Shown: positions 25,911-36,169, counted from the first letter of the stretch. The stretch is DNA of 64,000 nucleotides from DSOI01 sp041394885 (GCA_041394885.1 JAWKHI010000006.1:132100-196099), one strand, 5' to 3'. Notes: a model not told the origin generated them from the letters alone. Numbers and translations: made by a program.

Positions 25911-27239
25911 TCAATGATGGAGGGGAGGCGGTGGAAGCAGGCGCCAGATCCCGAGGAGGGCCATGGCGATGAGGAGATCGTCGTGCGCGGAGGCGGAGGC
26001 GGGCTCATGGCGTTCATTCCCGGCTAGAGTTACTTCGCGCTGCATGAGCTCGAGTTCGCGGGTGAGCGTGTTGGCGTGCGGAATCGCGGACGCGATCATG
26101 ATCTTCCGGTCCCGGAGGAGCAAAGTGCATTCCGATCATGAGGTCCGCTTGGGGACGTAGTGCGTCTTGCCGTCGGAGTGGGCCCGGGTCCCCGGCGGTG
26201 ATGTTGACCGCGTAGAGCCGTGGACGGCGTTGGAAGGTGCGGGCGCTATTCAACATGTCGTAGACCGGGGCGCCGACGCCAGTGGTGTCGACGATGAGGG
26301 AAGCCTGATCGCCGAGGTTGGTGGTGTCGAGCAGTTTGCAGACGTGGTCGACGGTGTGGGGATAGGGCGTATCGAGCGGGATTCGTTCGAGGTGGCGAAT
26401 CCGGTAACGAATCTCGGCGATGCGCTCGAAGGTGGCGGCGTCACTGCGATTCTGCGAAGGACTCCGATGAACTCGACGATGGCGAGGGCGGTGTAGTCGC
26501 GTTTTTGACCGAGGTCAGTGTCGATGAAGAAATGCTGCCGGGGGTCGGGAAAGATAATGGGAAGTTGCGGCGGTGGGGCGAACGGCGACCGTTCGGCGAG
26601 GGCAACGGCGTGAGGGACGGGTAGAGCGGCCTGGATATCGTCGTGATTGAACAGAGCCGACTGGGATTGCGAGAACTGACAAAGATACTCCTGCGCGAAG
26701 ACAGCTTCGGGGGTACGGCGCTCCTCGTCGAGGAAGGTAGGAGCGATGCGGGGAGCATTCGGTGGCGGGGGCGGTGATGCGGAGGAAGTCCGGCCCGGCG
26801 CGGTCCAGGTGTCGTAGAAGAACCCGTTTCGGCCGTGGGGTGTGGAGAGCAGGCACAACGTTGCGCCGGGGTGGGTGGCGAGCATTGGACGGACGGGTGG
26901 TAGAGATCATCGGAGACGCGCGCGGCTTCGTCGTGATGTGAGGCGTGGCGGAGAGCAGCGGATGGTGGACTCCGAGCATGGGAGGGAGCAAGGATGCGGG
27001 CGTTGTTGGGAAGGCGGACGGAGGCGCGGGAGGCGGGGTCGCGACGGGCGCGGATGTCGAGGGTTCGAAGGTTGGCTTCGATTTTTCCGAGCAGTTCGGT
27101 GGATTGGCGTTCGGAGGGCGAGGATCAGGGTGACGGAATTCTCGTTGAAGGCGTGGTGAAGCGCTTTGATTGCCGTTACCGTGGACTTTCCCATTGACGG
27201 CTACAGTTGAGCAGGATGCGCCGGTTGGCGAGTTAGGCT
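25911..27239 (-). pseudogene. Phage-terminase-like ATPase/nuclease gene, truncated and frameshifted
   Basis: Read on the minus strand in changing frames, the order is ILLNCSRQW-GKSTVTAIKAL (Walker A; one G is missing in the run before GKST), LSTPHGRNGFFYDTW, FAQEYLCQFSQSQSALF, FIDTDLGQKRDYTALAIVEF (first acid of the nuclease domain), DTTGVGAPVYDMLN, and ASAHDDLLIAMALLG at the C-terminus. This is the order of a large terminase subunit: ATPase, then RNase-H-like nuclease. At least four frame changes are needed. The N-terminus is cut off by a stop just before the Walker region, about 30-40 residues short. No other phage genes are present. Confidence 0.7.
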
Positions 27240-27493
27240 CTACCTTGTTTCCGAAGGCGGCTGAGTTTGCCGACGACTTCAGAGCTATTGGTGTCGACGT
27301 GCATTCGGTCCACAGCGGTACTTGGTGGGAAGCCCATGACCATCTGAGGAACCGCGCAAACTATCATAAAGACTGGCAGCAGTTCTTCAGGGACAACAGG
27401 GCATTGATTGAAGCCGATCCAGCGGCAGCAGGAGTGAAAGCGTTTGAGTATGGACGGGCACTGGCACAGAAATATGGACTCGCTTGGATATGA
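27236..27493 (+). pseudogene. Detached RHS-type toxin C-terminal domain
   Basis: The open frame gives FPKAAEFADDFRAIGVDVHS, HDHLRNRANYHKDWQQFFRD and a helical end KAFEYGRALAQKYGLAWI. The pattern of a short alpha/beta segment, histidines, then W-x-x-F-F resembles AHH/DUF2380-like nuclease domains at the ends of RHS-repeat toxins. No RHS repeats or secretion signal precede it; instead it abuts the truncated terminase-like gene on the other strand. The immunity-like gene overlaps its stop codon, which supports the reading. The family name is tentative. Confidence 0.45.
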
Positions 27494-28052
27494 CAACGAC
27501 GCTTTCTATCTGCTTGCGGACGGGCAGAGGAAAAATGCCTTTTATGGATCGGTTGGTACGGAGTGTCTAAGAAACCTGTGGCGGGCGGAGCGGAGCGAGC
27601 TGGTGGCGACACCTATAACCGTCAGGCAAGCATCGGGAACTCGCCTCTTCGACTTCATTTGGGTAAGCCTCGTAGCAATTGTTTCTGACCGAGTATGTGA
27701 CACTCTGACGAAGTATGATATCACAGGTTGGTCGACGTTCGATATCGAATTACTCACAAAGGATGGTCGTCCCATCAAAAGGGCTTTCATGGCCTATCGA
27801 TAGTTGGCCGTTGCGCTCGTAGGCTTCGATAAGCGAAGATCTCGCCGTAAAGGTGCGGCCTGGCGCCCAAGGTGGAGAAGTCTCATACTTTTCCGGGCTA
27901 GGGTTCCTTTCGACACGTGGGACGGATCAGACATTTTCATCGGAGCGGATCGATCCGGTGGATCATGGATAGTAGTCGCGAAGGTTCCGCGAGATGGCGC
28001 GAATCGAGAACCTAACGAATTGCCGGTTCAGATCTCTGGACAGTGGAGATAA
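27474..28052 (+). pseudogene. Immunity-type protein (DUF1629/Imm11- or Imm43-like), frameshifted
   Basis: The first part, from an ATG at 27474 (overlapping the toxin end by 20 bases), contains IVSDRVCDTLTKYDITGWST and FDIELLTKDGRPI. The last part contains FDTWDGSDIFIGADRSGGSW. Both are characteristic segments of one immunity-protein family. Between 27785 and 27905 the sequence only makes sense by changing frame about three times: GLSIVGRC, then SEDLAVKVRPGAQGGEV, then back to VPFDTWDGSD. As written, translation stops at 27803. It would neutralise the adjacent toxin domain. Confidence 0.55.
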
Positions 28053-28578
28053 TCAGCGCTGCCTTCGGATATCATCGTCACCGGAGGGCATCAATAGTAA
28101 CGGATCCTCCTCTGGGTGAGCCCCTGTTGAGCCGAAGTGCCTGGCTACGGCCCGGGAACGCCGCTGCAGAACATCGCCTGGATGATGTGCATATGTGCAT
28201 ATGATGAACTAGGCCGGAACCTGCAGGCGAAGTAGCCGATGAACTTGCCACTCAGCGGATCTTGCCCCAACTGACTACCGGCGGCGTCTAGCGCTGCCGT
28301 CCCACACCAACACTTTCCAGCCGAATCCGCGTCGGCGCCGCTGGTGGCAGTAGAGTGGTGGAGGCGGCCGCTGTGGATACACCTACGAACCAGGCGGGAT
28401 TGCTTCAGCAATGGATCACCAAGGACAACCGCAGGGCGGCCACCCAGGGAGCGGCACTGCGGACTGGCTAGACACGACGCTCACGGGCGATACGACAGAG
28501 ACGCGACCCTAGAACCAGCATCCCCAACCCTCGGCATTGCCCCACACAGCGGGGCTGGTAGAATAATGATTTCTTCCC
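28053..28578. other. Unassigned stretch between the immunity-like gene and aconitase
   Basis: About 525 bases lie here with no recognisable gene. Short open frames on both strands lack family motifs and good start signals. Near 28190-28206 there is a small repeat of CATATG separated by TG. Because adjacent genes carry many indels, a degraded or mis-sequenced gene could be hidden here, but I could not reconstruct one. Confidence 0.4.
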
Positions 28579-31213
28579 ATGCCCAACTTGAACTCGTTCG
28601 GGGCGGCCGCATCCCTCAACGCCGGTGGCCGCCAGTACCGCATTTACCGGCTGGACGCTCTGGAAAAGGCCGGCCTCGGCCCAATGTCCCGCATTCCAGT
28701 CTCGATCCGCATCGATCGAAAATCTCCTCCGCCAGGAGGACGGCACACAGGTCACCCGCGCCGACATCGAATACGCCGCCCGCTGGACCGGTAATCCCGG
28801 AACGCGAGATCAGCTTATTCCCGCCCGGACCCTTCTCCAGGACTTCACCGGCGTCCCTGCGTCCGTCGACCTCGCGGCCATGCGCGGAAGCGCTCACCAA
28901 GCTCGGCAAGGATCCCAAGCTCGCCAATCCGCTCACCCCCGCCGACCTCGTCATTGACCACTCCGTCCAGGTGGACCACTTCGGTTCCGTCAACGCCTTC
29001 GACCTCAATTCCGCCATCGAATACCAGCGCAACGGCGAGCGCTACGCGTTCCTGCGATGGGGCCAGTCCGCGTTCCGCAACTTCAGCGTGGTGCCGCCGG
29101 AAACCGGCATCGTACGCCAGGTCAACCTCGAAATATCTGGCGCGTGTGGTGTTCACCAACCAGCAGGACGGCGAGACCTACGCGTATCCCGACACACTCG
29201 TCGGCACCGATTCCCACACCACGATGATCAATGGACTCGGCGTCGTCGGATGGGGCGTGGGCGGTATCGAAGCCGAGGCGTGCATGCTCGGCCAGCCGGT
29301 CACGATGCTGCTGCCGCAGGTGGTGGGCTTCAAGCTCCACGGTAAGCTGGCGGCGGGCGCGACGGCAACGGATCTCACGTCCTCATGGTGACGCAGATGC
29401 TGCGCAAGAAGGGCGTGGTCGGAAAATTCGTGAGTTCTACGGACCCGGCCTGTCGTCGCTCTCGCTCGCCGACCGCGCCACCATCGCCAACATGGCTCCC
29501 GAATACGGCGCCACCATCAGGTTCTTCCCCATTGATTCGCTAACCCTCGACTATCTCCGGCTCACTAACCGCCCGCAGGAGACCATCGAGTTGGTAGAAG
29601 CCTACGCCAAGGAACAGGGGATCTTCCGGACCGATGCCACGCCGGACCCTGTGTTTACCGACTCGCTGGAGCTGGATTTGAGCGCGGTGGTTCCGTCTCG
29701 CCGGACCCAAGCGTCCGCAAGACCGTATTGACCTACCCGACGTGAAGCAGAGCTTCCTCGGAGGCCTGGGCGCGGATCCGCGAGGAGGCGCCGGTGAACT
29801 GGTTACAGCCTCCGCGACGGCGCTGTGGTGATCGCCGCCATCACATCCTGCACGAACACCTCGAATCCGTCTGTGCTGGTAGCCGCCCTGGGCCTGCTGG
29901 CGCGCAACGCCGTGGCCAGGGACTCTGGCGAAGCCGTGGGTGAAGACATCCCTCGCGCCGGAGTCCAAGGTGGTGACGGGTATCTCCCTGCTTCCGGTTT
30001 GATGAAGCCGCTGGAAGCCCTGAAATTCCACTTGGTAGGCTACGGCTGCACCACGCTGTATCGGCAACTCGGGCCCGCTGCCGGACGATGTGGCGGGGGC
30101 TGTGAAGGAAGGCAAGCTCAACGTGGCGGCGGTGCTTTCGGGCAATCGGAACTTCGAGGGCGCGTGAATCCACTGGTGCGCTCGAACTACCTGGCTTCGC
30201 CGCCGCTGGTGGTGGCGTACGCGCTGGCCGGGCGCATGGATATCGACCTGACCACGGAGCCGATCGCCGATGGCGTCTACCTGCGCGACATATGGCCGTC
30301 GCCGGAAGGATGTCCGCGCCGTGCTCGATCAGTTTGTCGAAGTCGCGAGATGTTCGCCGAGCAGTACGCCAGCGTGTTCGCGGGCGACGCGCTGGAGCGC
30401 GATCCAGGTGCCAAGCCCGGGCGATCTCTGATGGGACGAGGCGTCCACCTACATCAAACGGCCCCCTATTTCGACGACATGGCGGATCCGGCCACCCGGG
30501 TGCGCGACCTCTCCCGGTCTGCGCGCGCTGGCGGTGCTCGGCGATTCCGTCACCACCCGGACCACATTTCGCCTGCCGGCAACATCGCCGTCGACAGCCC
30601 GGCCGGCGCCTATCTGATGAGCCTGGGCGTGAAGCCGGCCGATTTCAATTCCTATGGCGCGCGGCGCGGCAATCATGAAGTGATGGTGCGCGGTACGCTG
30701 GCCAACATCCGGCTGAAAAACCTGATGGTGCCCGGGGTGGAGGGCGGCTGGTCCCGGCATCCCTCGTCGCCGGACAAGATGTTTATCTATGACGTGGCGA
30801 TGAAGTATCAGGCCGAAGGAATCGGCTTGATCATCGTTGCGGGGAAAGAGTACGGATCCGGCTCCTCGCGCGATTGGGCGGCCAAGGGCGTGGCCCTGTT
30901 GGGCGTGCAGGCGGTGATCGCGGAGAGCTTCGAGCGGATTCACCGTTCCAATCTGGTGGGCATGGGCGTGCTACCGATGGAGTTCGAGGCCGGGCAGAAT
31001 CGCGAGACGCTCAGGCTCGACGGTACGGAGAGTTACAACATCACCGGCGTGGTGGACGGCGTCGGCGGATCCAAGAAAGCGCTCGTGCAGGCAACGCGCG
31101 CGGACGGAACCGTGGTGGAGTTCCCCGTGAAGGTCCGCGTGGATACACCGCGTGAGGCTGACTACTATCGCAGCGGCGGGATCCTGCCCTACGTGTTGCG
31201 GCAACTCGGTTAG
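28579..31213 (+). pseudogene. acnA: Aconitate hydratase A with many frameshifts
   Basis: Combining frames gives a full-length AcnA of about 870 residues: NSFGAAASLNAGGRQYRIYR, LIPARTLLQDFTGVPA, DLVIDHSVQVDHFG, TLVGTDSHTTMINGLGVVGW, FYGPGLSSLSLADRATIANM, the iron-sulfur cysteine in AAITSCTNTSNPSV, and the C-terminal swivel domain with GKEYGSGSSRDWAAKG. The enzyme isomerises citrate to isocitrate in the TCA cycle. About ten frame changes are needed between 28.69 and 30.58 kb, while the last 630 bases are intact. Such dense indels in a gene normally essential for respiration suggest poor consensus quality rather than decay. Confidence 0.85.
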
Positions 31214-31226
31214 AAAGGACCAATTA

Positions 31227-32168
31227 ATGAGCAAGAAAACGATCGCCGTTGTGGGAGCAACCGGCGCCCAAGGCGGAGGACTCGCACGCGCTATCCTCGC
31301 GGACCCGGCGTCCGCGTATCAGGCCCGTGCCATCACCCGCAACCCTGCCTCCGAGAAAGCACGCACCCTCTCGGCGGCTGGAGCCGAAGTAGTGGCCGCG
31401 GACCTCGACGACGCCGAAAGCCTGAAGAGGGCCTTTGACGGAGCCGCCGCCGCCTTCTGCGTCACCAACTATTGGGAGCACTTCTCGCCGGAAAAGGAAC
31501 TCCAGCAGGCGGCGAACCTGGCGCAGGCGGCCAAGGACGCCGGGGTGGAGCACGTCATCTGGTCCACTCTCGAAGATTCGCGCAAGTTCATCCCGCTCGA
31601 AGACGACCGGATGCCGACCCTGATGGGCAAGTACAAGGTGCCGCACTTTGACGCCAAGGGCGAAGCCGATGAATTGTTCCGCGCCACCGGCCTGCCCACG
31701 ACGTTTCTTCTGACGTCGTTCTACTGGGATAATTTCATTCATTTCGGGATGGGTCCGAAGAAGGGGGCTGATGGCAAGTACGCCATCGCGCTGCCCCTGG
31801 GTGGCGCGTTGTTCCCGGGTATCTCGGTGGAGGATATCGGCCGCTGCGCGTACGGCATCTTCCAGCAGGGCCTCGCCGGCAAAACGGTGGGGGTGGCGGG
31901 TGAGCACCTGACCGGCGACGCGATGGCGGCGGCGCTGAGCACGGCGCTCGGCGTCGAGGTGGGCTACCACGCGCTCGATCCGGCCGTGTATCGTGGCTTT
32001 GGATTTCCGGGAGCCGATGACCTGGGGAACATGTTCCAGTTCAATCGAGACTTCGCGCCGGCGTTCTGCGCCGCTCGCAGCGTCGAATTTGCCCGTTCGG
32101 TGAATCCGGCGCTCGAGAATTTCAGCGCGTGGCTCAGCCGGAACGCCAGCCGCATTCCGCTCGAATAA
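31227..32168 (+). CDS. NmrA-family NAD(P)-binding protein
   Basis: A 313-residue protein from an ATG preceded by AAAGGA. The Rossmann start KKTIAVVGATGAQGGGLARA is followed by TRNPASEKA and a region typical of NmrA/HSCARG-type proteins (VTNYWEHFSPEKEL, then GVEHVIWSTLEDSRK). These are atypical short-chain dehydrogenase proteins that bind NADP and sense redox state, usually without catalysis; some are reductases. It lies 13 bp after acnA, so it may be co-transcribed with it. The coding sequence is intact, marking the end of the indel-rich zone. Confidence 0.82.
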   Translation: MSKKTIAVVGATGAQGGGLARAILADPASAYQARAITRNPASEKARTLSAAGAEVVAADLDDAESLKRAFDGAAAAFCVTNYWEHFSPEKELQQAANLAQAAKDAGVEHVIWSTLEDSRKFIPLEDDRMPTLMGKYKVPHFDAKGEADELFRATGLPTTFLLTSFYWDNFIHFGMGPKKGADGKYAIALPLGGALFPGISVEDIGRCAYGIFQQGLAGKTVGVAGEHLTGDAMAAALSTALGVEVGYHALDPAVYRGFGFPGADDLGNMFQFNRDFAPAFCAARSVEFARSVNPALENFSAWLSRNASRIPLE

Positions 32169-32199
32169 TCCGATCCGGCCCGGCTGCCGATAGAAGGCA

Positions 32200-32778
32200 G
32201 TGACCGGATCGATGACGCGAGGATGGCCAAAGGCCACGCTGCCATTGGCAGCCGCCGGGCTGGCCGCGGCGCCCTGGGTTCATTCTTCGTTCGGCCCGGC
32301 GGTCACGCTGATCTGGCTGCAGTTGCCCGCCTATCTGATCCATCAGTACGAAGAGCACGGGAAGGGTCGCTTCAAGCAATACGCGAACCGGCTTTACGGC
32401 AACGGGCGTGAAGTGCTGAGCGACGAGGCTATCTTCCTGATCAATACAGCAGGCGTTTGGGGCCTGGATCTGGCGGCGTTTCTAGCGGCTGTCACGATGG
32501 GGCCCGGCGCGGGCTTGGCGGCCGTCTACCTTTCGGTGCTGAATGCACTCAGCCACGTGGGCGCCACGGTGCGCATGGGCGGCGGGTACAACCCGGGTCT
32601 GTGGACTAGCCTGGTTGTGTTTATCCCGCTCGGCGTCCACACGCTGGCCGAGGCGGTGCGCCGCGGATGGGCCACTCCCGCGGAGCATGTCTGCGGACTG
32701 ACGCTTGCAGTGGGCATCCATGCCGCCATCGTGGCGCATGTGATTCGAAAGCGGCGGTCCGCCGGCAGCAGCGCCTGA
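32200..32778 (+). CDS. HXXEE-domain membrane protein
   Basis: A protein of about 192 residues with several hydrophobic helices and the family motif H-x-x-E-E at residues 48-52 in LIHQYEEH, followed by conserved-looking histidines (NALSHVGA, GVHTLAEA, GIHAAIVAH). HXXEE proteins are uncharacterised integral membrane proteins, perhaps metal-dependent enzymes. The start may be the GTG at 32200, with AGAAGG upstream, or the ATG at 32212. It lies 31 bp downstream of the NmrA gene on the same strand. The function is unknown. Confidence 0.75.
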   Translation: MTGSMTRGWPKATLPLAAAGLAAAPWVHSSFGPAVTLIWLQLPAYLIHQYEEHGKGRFKQYANRLYGNGREVLSDEAIFLINTAGVWGLDLAAFLAAVTMGPGAGLAAVYLSVLNALSHVGATVRMGGGYNPGLWTSLVVFIPLGVHTLAEAVRRGWATPAEHVCGLTLAVGIHAAIVAHVIRKRRSAGSSA

Positions 32779-32794
32779 CCGGCGGCAGAAACCG

Positions 32795-32829
32795 AAAAAG
32801 CCCCCGGAGCCGGTTCGCTCCGAGGGCCT
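32795..32829 (-). terminator. Rho-independent terminator for the TonB receptor gene
   Basis: An 11-bp stem (GCCCCCGGAGC / GCTCCGAGGGC, one mismatch) with a 6-base loop is followed, on the minus strand, by five T residues. It lies 20 bp past the receptor stop codon. Confidence 0.8.
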
Positions 32830-32848
32830 TGTCCGGTACGTCTGGGAC

Positions 32849-35800
32849 CTAGAATACGTACTTCAGACCGAACTGAATGTTCCGCGGCGACTGGACTTGC
32901 GATCCGATCGCGCCGAACGTATTCGGGCTGCTGATGTTCAATCCGGGAGGAGCCCAGCTTACGGTGTTGAACGCGTTGAACAGCTCCACACGGAAGTCAA
33001 GGTATTGACGCTCGGTGACGCTGAACTTCTTCCCGATCGAGAAATCGAAGTTGAAGAACCCGGGTCCGCGCTCGGTCCCGATGCTCGCGTTGCCGAACGA
33101 TCCATCGGCCGGTTGGCCATACGCGCAGGAACCGTCGTCGACGCCGGCGGCGCAGAACGGATTGGTCGACCGGTTAAGGCCGAACCAGTTGTCCACAGAG
33201 CGCGCACCTTCGTTGGTGGTGAGTGTGCGGTAGTAGTTGGCCCGGACATTGCCGCGCACGGCCTGGCCGGTCCGGTCCAGCGCGCGAACGGTGAGGGGGA
33301 GGCCGGTGCGGGTCATGAGCAGGTAGTTCACGCTCCAGCCGCCGAGTGCGAGATCCGCGGCCTTGCCGGCGCTCGAGCCGAAGTGCTGGCCCTTGCCGTA
33401 GGGCAGCGCCCAATTGCCGCCGATGGTGAAGTTGTGGCGGACGTCGAAGAAGGCCGGGCCGCGGTTGCTGCGCCGGTCATAGGCGTTCTGCCAGTAGGCG
33501 CCTTCGCTCGAGGTGAAGCCGCTGCCGTAGTAGCCGAGGTTATCGGTGAGCGTCTTGCCCCAGGTGTAGGAGGCGATGAAATCGAGCCCGCCGCGGAAGC
33601 GCCGGCGCGCGGTGGCCTGCAGCGAATGGTAGTCCATCGTGGCCGACGATTCGGTGCGTGCGATGTTGCCCAGATTCGGCAACAGGTTGTACAGCGGACG
33701 GCGTGTGTTGAGGTTGGTCCAGGTGGAGAATGCACCCGTGCCCGGCAGCGGCTGATTGGCTTCCACCGGCGCCACCAGGTGCGTACCCTTCTGGCCGACG
33801 TAACCGGCCGACAACGACGTGGAGTTGTCGAACTGGTATTCGGCCGTGAAGTTCAACTGCGACGTCGTCTGCGGACGGAGGTCCAGATCCCAGGCGCGGC
33901 CCTGGAGCTGCGGCACGACGGTGCCGGCCGGACGCGGACCGTCCAACCGGACGTCGGAGGTGACCACGTCGGCGAATCCGGTGGCGATCGAACCCGGGGT
34001 GCGGACGTCGTAGCTGAAGTCGGTTTCGATGAAGAACGGCGGATTCAGCGGGAGCCGGAGGTTCGCGCCGGTTCCTTCCATGAAGCTCTGGTAGGCGGCG
34101 CCGGCGCGGATCACCAGCTTGTTGTTGAACCCGCCCGGGGTCCAGGCAAAGCCGACGCGCGGCATGAACTGCTTGTTATAGCCGCGATAGAGCGCGCGGC
34201 CGAACTCGCCCGAGCCCGGAGTGATCAACTGCCCCGTGAAGGTGTTGACGTTGATCTGACGGTCCTTCACTTCGTAAATCGGCTGCATGTATTCCCAACG
34301 CATGCCGAGATTCAAGGTGAAGCTCTGCGTGATCTTGAAGTCGTCCTGAATGAACAAGGCCGGACGCCAGAAGCGATGGCCCCAGGTTCCCGTTGCCGCG
34401 CCGCGCCCTTTCGAGGCGAGCTGATCGAGCAGGAAGTCCGAGTGGTCAAGCCCGGTGTAGTTGCCCGTGTAGCGGAACAACCCGAGCACGCCGTTGTTGC
34501 CCGAGTAATACCGGTTCTGCTGGTAGCGCATGAACTGGCCGCCCATCTTCAACAGGTGACGCCCGTTCTGCCACGTCAGATTGTCATAAAGGATGAACTT
34601 GTTGTCGCCCGTGTTGGACGTCACGCCGGAGGAGCCGATGCCGCTCAAACCGCCGCCCAGGGCGATCGAGCTCAGGCCGGCGATGGCTTGGCCGCCGGGG
34701 ATCCCGAACTTCTGGTTTCCGTCGGCGCCCAACTGGCCGCTCCAATCCACCGGAGTGTCCTGGATCACGATCCGCGAGAAGGCGAAGCGCGCTTCGTTCA
34801 CGATCGTGTTGCTCATCGTGCGGTTCCAGTTCAATACCGCCGATTGCGTCGGATTGCGCGTCCCGGAAGTCAACTGCACCGGCAACGCCGCCTGGCTGCC
34901 CGCCGTCTCGTAGCTGCCGATCGACCAGCGGCCCATCAGGTTGTCCCGGTCCGACATGCGGTAGTCGATCTTGATGTCGCCCTGGTTGTTGTCGAGCTTC
35001 GACGCCGTCGACGACGCGTAGTTCCCGCTCACGCCCTGCGGACCCACGCCCGGTTGATTGGGCAGAGGATACAGGCTCGGGTTCGAGTAAAGGAACCGCG
35101 CCACGGGGCTGAATCGCGACACCGGAATTTGCTTGCCCGCGAACGGCTGCCCGTTCAGGGGGTCCACGATGTTGTTGGTGAACGAACTCAGGTCGCCGCT
35201 CCGCCAGGTCTGCGGAGCCACGCTCGCCGCCGCCGGACCGTCAGCGCGCTGCTTGGTGCCTTCATAGTCCACAAAGAAGAACAGCTTGTTCTTCTTGATC
35301 GGTCCGCCCAGGGTGCCGCCGAAGATGTTGCGCTTGAACCCGGTCCGCTCCGCCGTCGACAGGTTCCGGTTCCGGAAAAAGCCATTGGCGTCGAGCACTT
35401 TGTTCCGCATGAACTCGAATACGTTCCCGTGGAGTTCGTTGGTGCCGCTCTTCATTTGCAGCATGACGGTGGCGCCGCCGGCGTTGCCGAACTCAGCCGC
35501 CGCGTTTCCGGTGAGCACCTGGACCTCTTCGAGCGCATCCACGTTCGGGGTGTAGCCGACGCGGTTGTCGATCGAGTCATTCACGTCCACGCCGTCCAGC
35601 ATGAAGTTGTTGGTCTGCTCGCGGTTCCCGTTGACATAAGGACGCGCGCCCAGCCGCGATGTCATTCCGTTGGGGTTCGGACTGACCGCGCCGGGGATGA
35701 GCAGCGTCAACGAAACGAAGTTCCGCCCATTCAAGGGGAGACTCGTGAGTTTATCCCGGTCGATCGAATCGCCCGTCTGCGTCGACTCGGTCTGCAGCAG

Positions 35801-36169
35801 CGGCGCGACACTTGTAATCTCGACCGATTGCGACACTTCGCCCAGTTCGAGTTTGAAGTCCAAACGCGCCGTCTGGTTCACGTCCAACCGGAACGGCCCC
35901 AGTACGGACTTCTTGAACCCACCAGCCTCGGCATTCAGGTTGTAATCGCCCACCGGCAGGAACAGCAGGTTGTAAAGACCCACTTCATTCGTGGTAGTTG
36001 TGAACACCACATTGGTGCCCTGATTGGTAGCCGTGATTTTCACATTGGGAATCGCGGCTCCCGACGCATCTGTAACCGTGCCCGTCATCGAACCTGTAAT
36101 CGTCTGCGCGGGAGCCAGTCCCGCTGCTAGTGCGGCGACAAGAATTGTTCGCAACAGCGCTTTTCTCAT
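32849..36169 (-). CDS. Oar-like TonB-dependent receptor with carboxypeptidase-regulatory-like domain
   Basis: A 1106-residue outer-membrane protein: signal peptide (RKALLRTILVAALAAGLAPAQ), a carboxypeptidase-regulatory-like beta-sandwich at about 22-115 (GTVTDASGAAIPNVKITATN), a plug-like region with LPLNGRNFVSLTLLIPGA and NFMLDGVDVNDSIDN, and a large C-terminal barrel ending in FGLKYVF with terminal phenylalanine. Such receptors import large or complex nutrients and are abundant in Solibacter-type acidobacteria. It is single-copy here and clearly different from the two receptors at 50-57 kb. AAAGGAT precedes the ATG. Confidence 0.88.
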   Translation of the reverse strand: MRKALLRTILVAALAAGLAPAQTITGSMTGTVTDASGAAIPNVKITATNQGTNVVFTTTTNEVGLYNLLFLPVGDYNLNAEAGGFKKSVLGPFRLDVNQTARLDFKLELGEVSQSVEITSVAPLLQTESTQTGDSIDRDKLTSLPLNGRNFVSLTLLIPGAVSPNPNGMTSRLGARPYVNGNREQTNNFMLDGVDVNDSIDNRVGYTPNVDALEEVQVLTGNAAAEFGNAGGATVMLQMKSGTNELHGNVFEFMRNKVLDANGFFRNRNLSTAERTGFKRNIFGGTLGGPIKKNKLFFFVDYEGTKQRADGPAAASVAPQTWRSGDLSSFTNNIVDPLNGQPFAGKQIPVSRFSPVARFLYSNPSLYPLPNQPGVGPQGVSGNYASSTASKLDNNQGDIKIDYRMSDRDNLMGRWSIGSYETAGSQAALPVQLTSGTRNPTQSAVLNWNRTMSNTIVNEARFAFSRIVIQDTPVDWSGQLGADGNQKFGIPGGQAIAGLSSIALGGGLSGIGSSGVTSNTGDNKFILYDNLTWQNGRHLLKMGGQFMRYQQNRYYSGNNGVLGLFRYTGNYTGLDHSDFLLDQLASKGRGAATGTWGHRFWRPALFIQDDFKITQSFTLNLGMRWEYMQPIYEVKDRQINVNTFTGQLITPGSGEFGRALYRGYNKQFMPRVGFAWTPGGFNNKLVIRAGAAYQSFMEGTGANLRLPLNPPFFIETDFSYDVRTPGSIATGFADVVTSDVRLDGPRPAGTVVPQLQGRAWDLDLRPQTTSQLNFTAEYQFDNSTSLSAGYVGQKGTHLVAPVEANQPLPGTGAFSTWTNLNTRRPLYNLLPNLGNIARTESSATMDYHSLQATARRRFRGGLDFIASYTWGKTLTDNLGYYGSGFTSSEGAYWQNAYDRRSNRGPAFFDVRHNFTIGGNWALPYGKGQHFGSSAGKAADLALGGWSVNYLLMTRTGLPLTVRALDRTGQAVRGNVRANYYRTLTTNEGARSVDNWFGLNRSTNPFCAAGVDDGSCAYGQPADGSFGNASIGTERGPGFFNFDFSIGKKFSVTERQYLDFRVELFNAFNTVSWAPPGLNISSPNTFGAIGSQVQSPRNIQFGLKYVF

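Noticed and set aside
25911..28052. Integrated prophage or transposon
   Set aside because: Only a terminase-like gene and a toxin/immunity remnant are present; there is no integrase, transposase, terminal repeat or target duplication.
28188..28206. Repeated CATATG elements as a possible regulatory palindrome
   Set aside because: It is short, A/T-rich by local composition, has no attached gene, and lies in the indel-rich zone.
32897..36130. Very long open frame on the plus strand opposite the first TonB receptor (and similar ones opposite the other two)
   Set aside because: They lie fully antisense to a clearly real receptor, are rich in Arg/Ala/Val as expected from a GC-rich complementary frame, and contain no family motifs or signal peptide.
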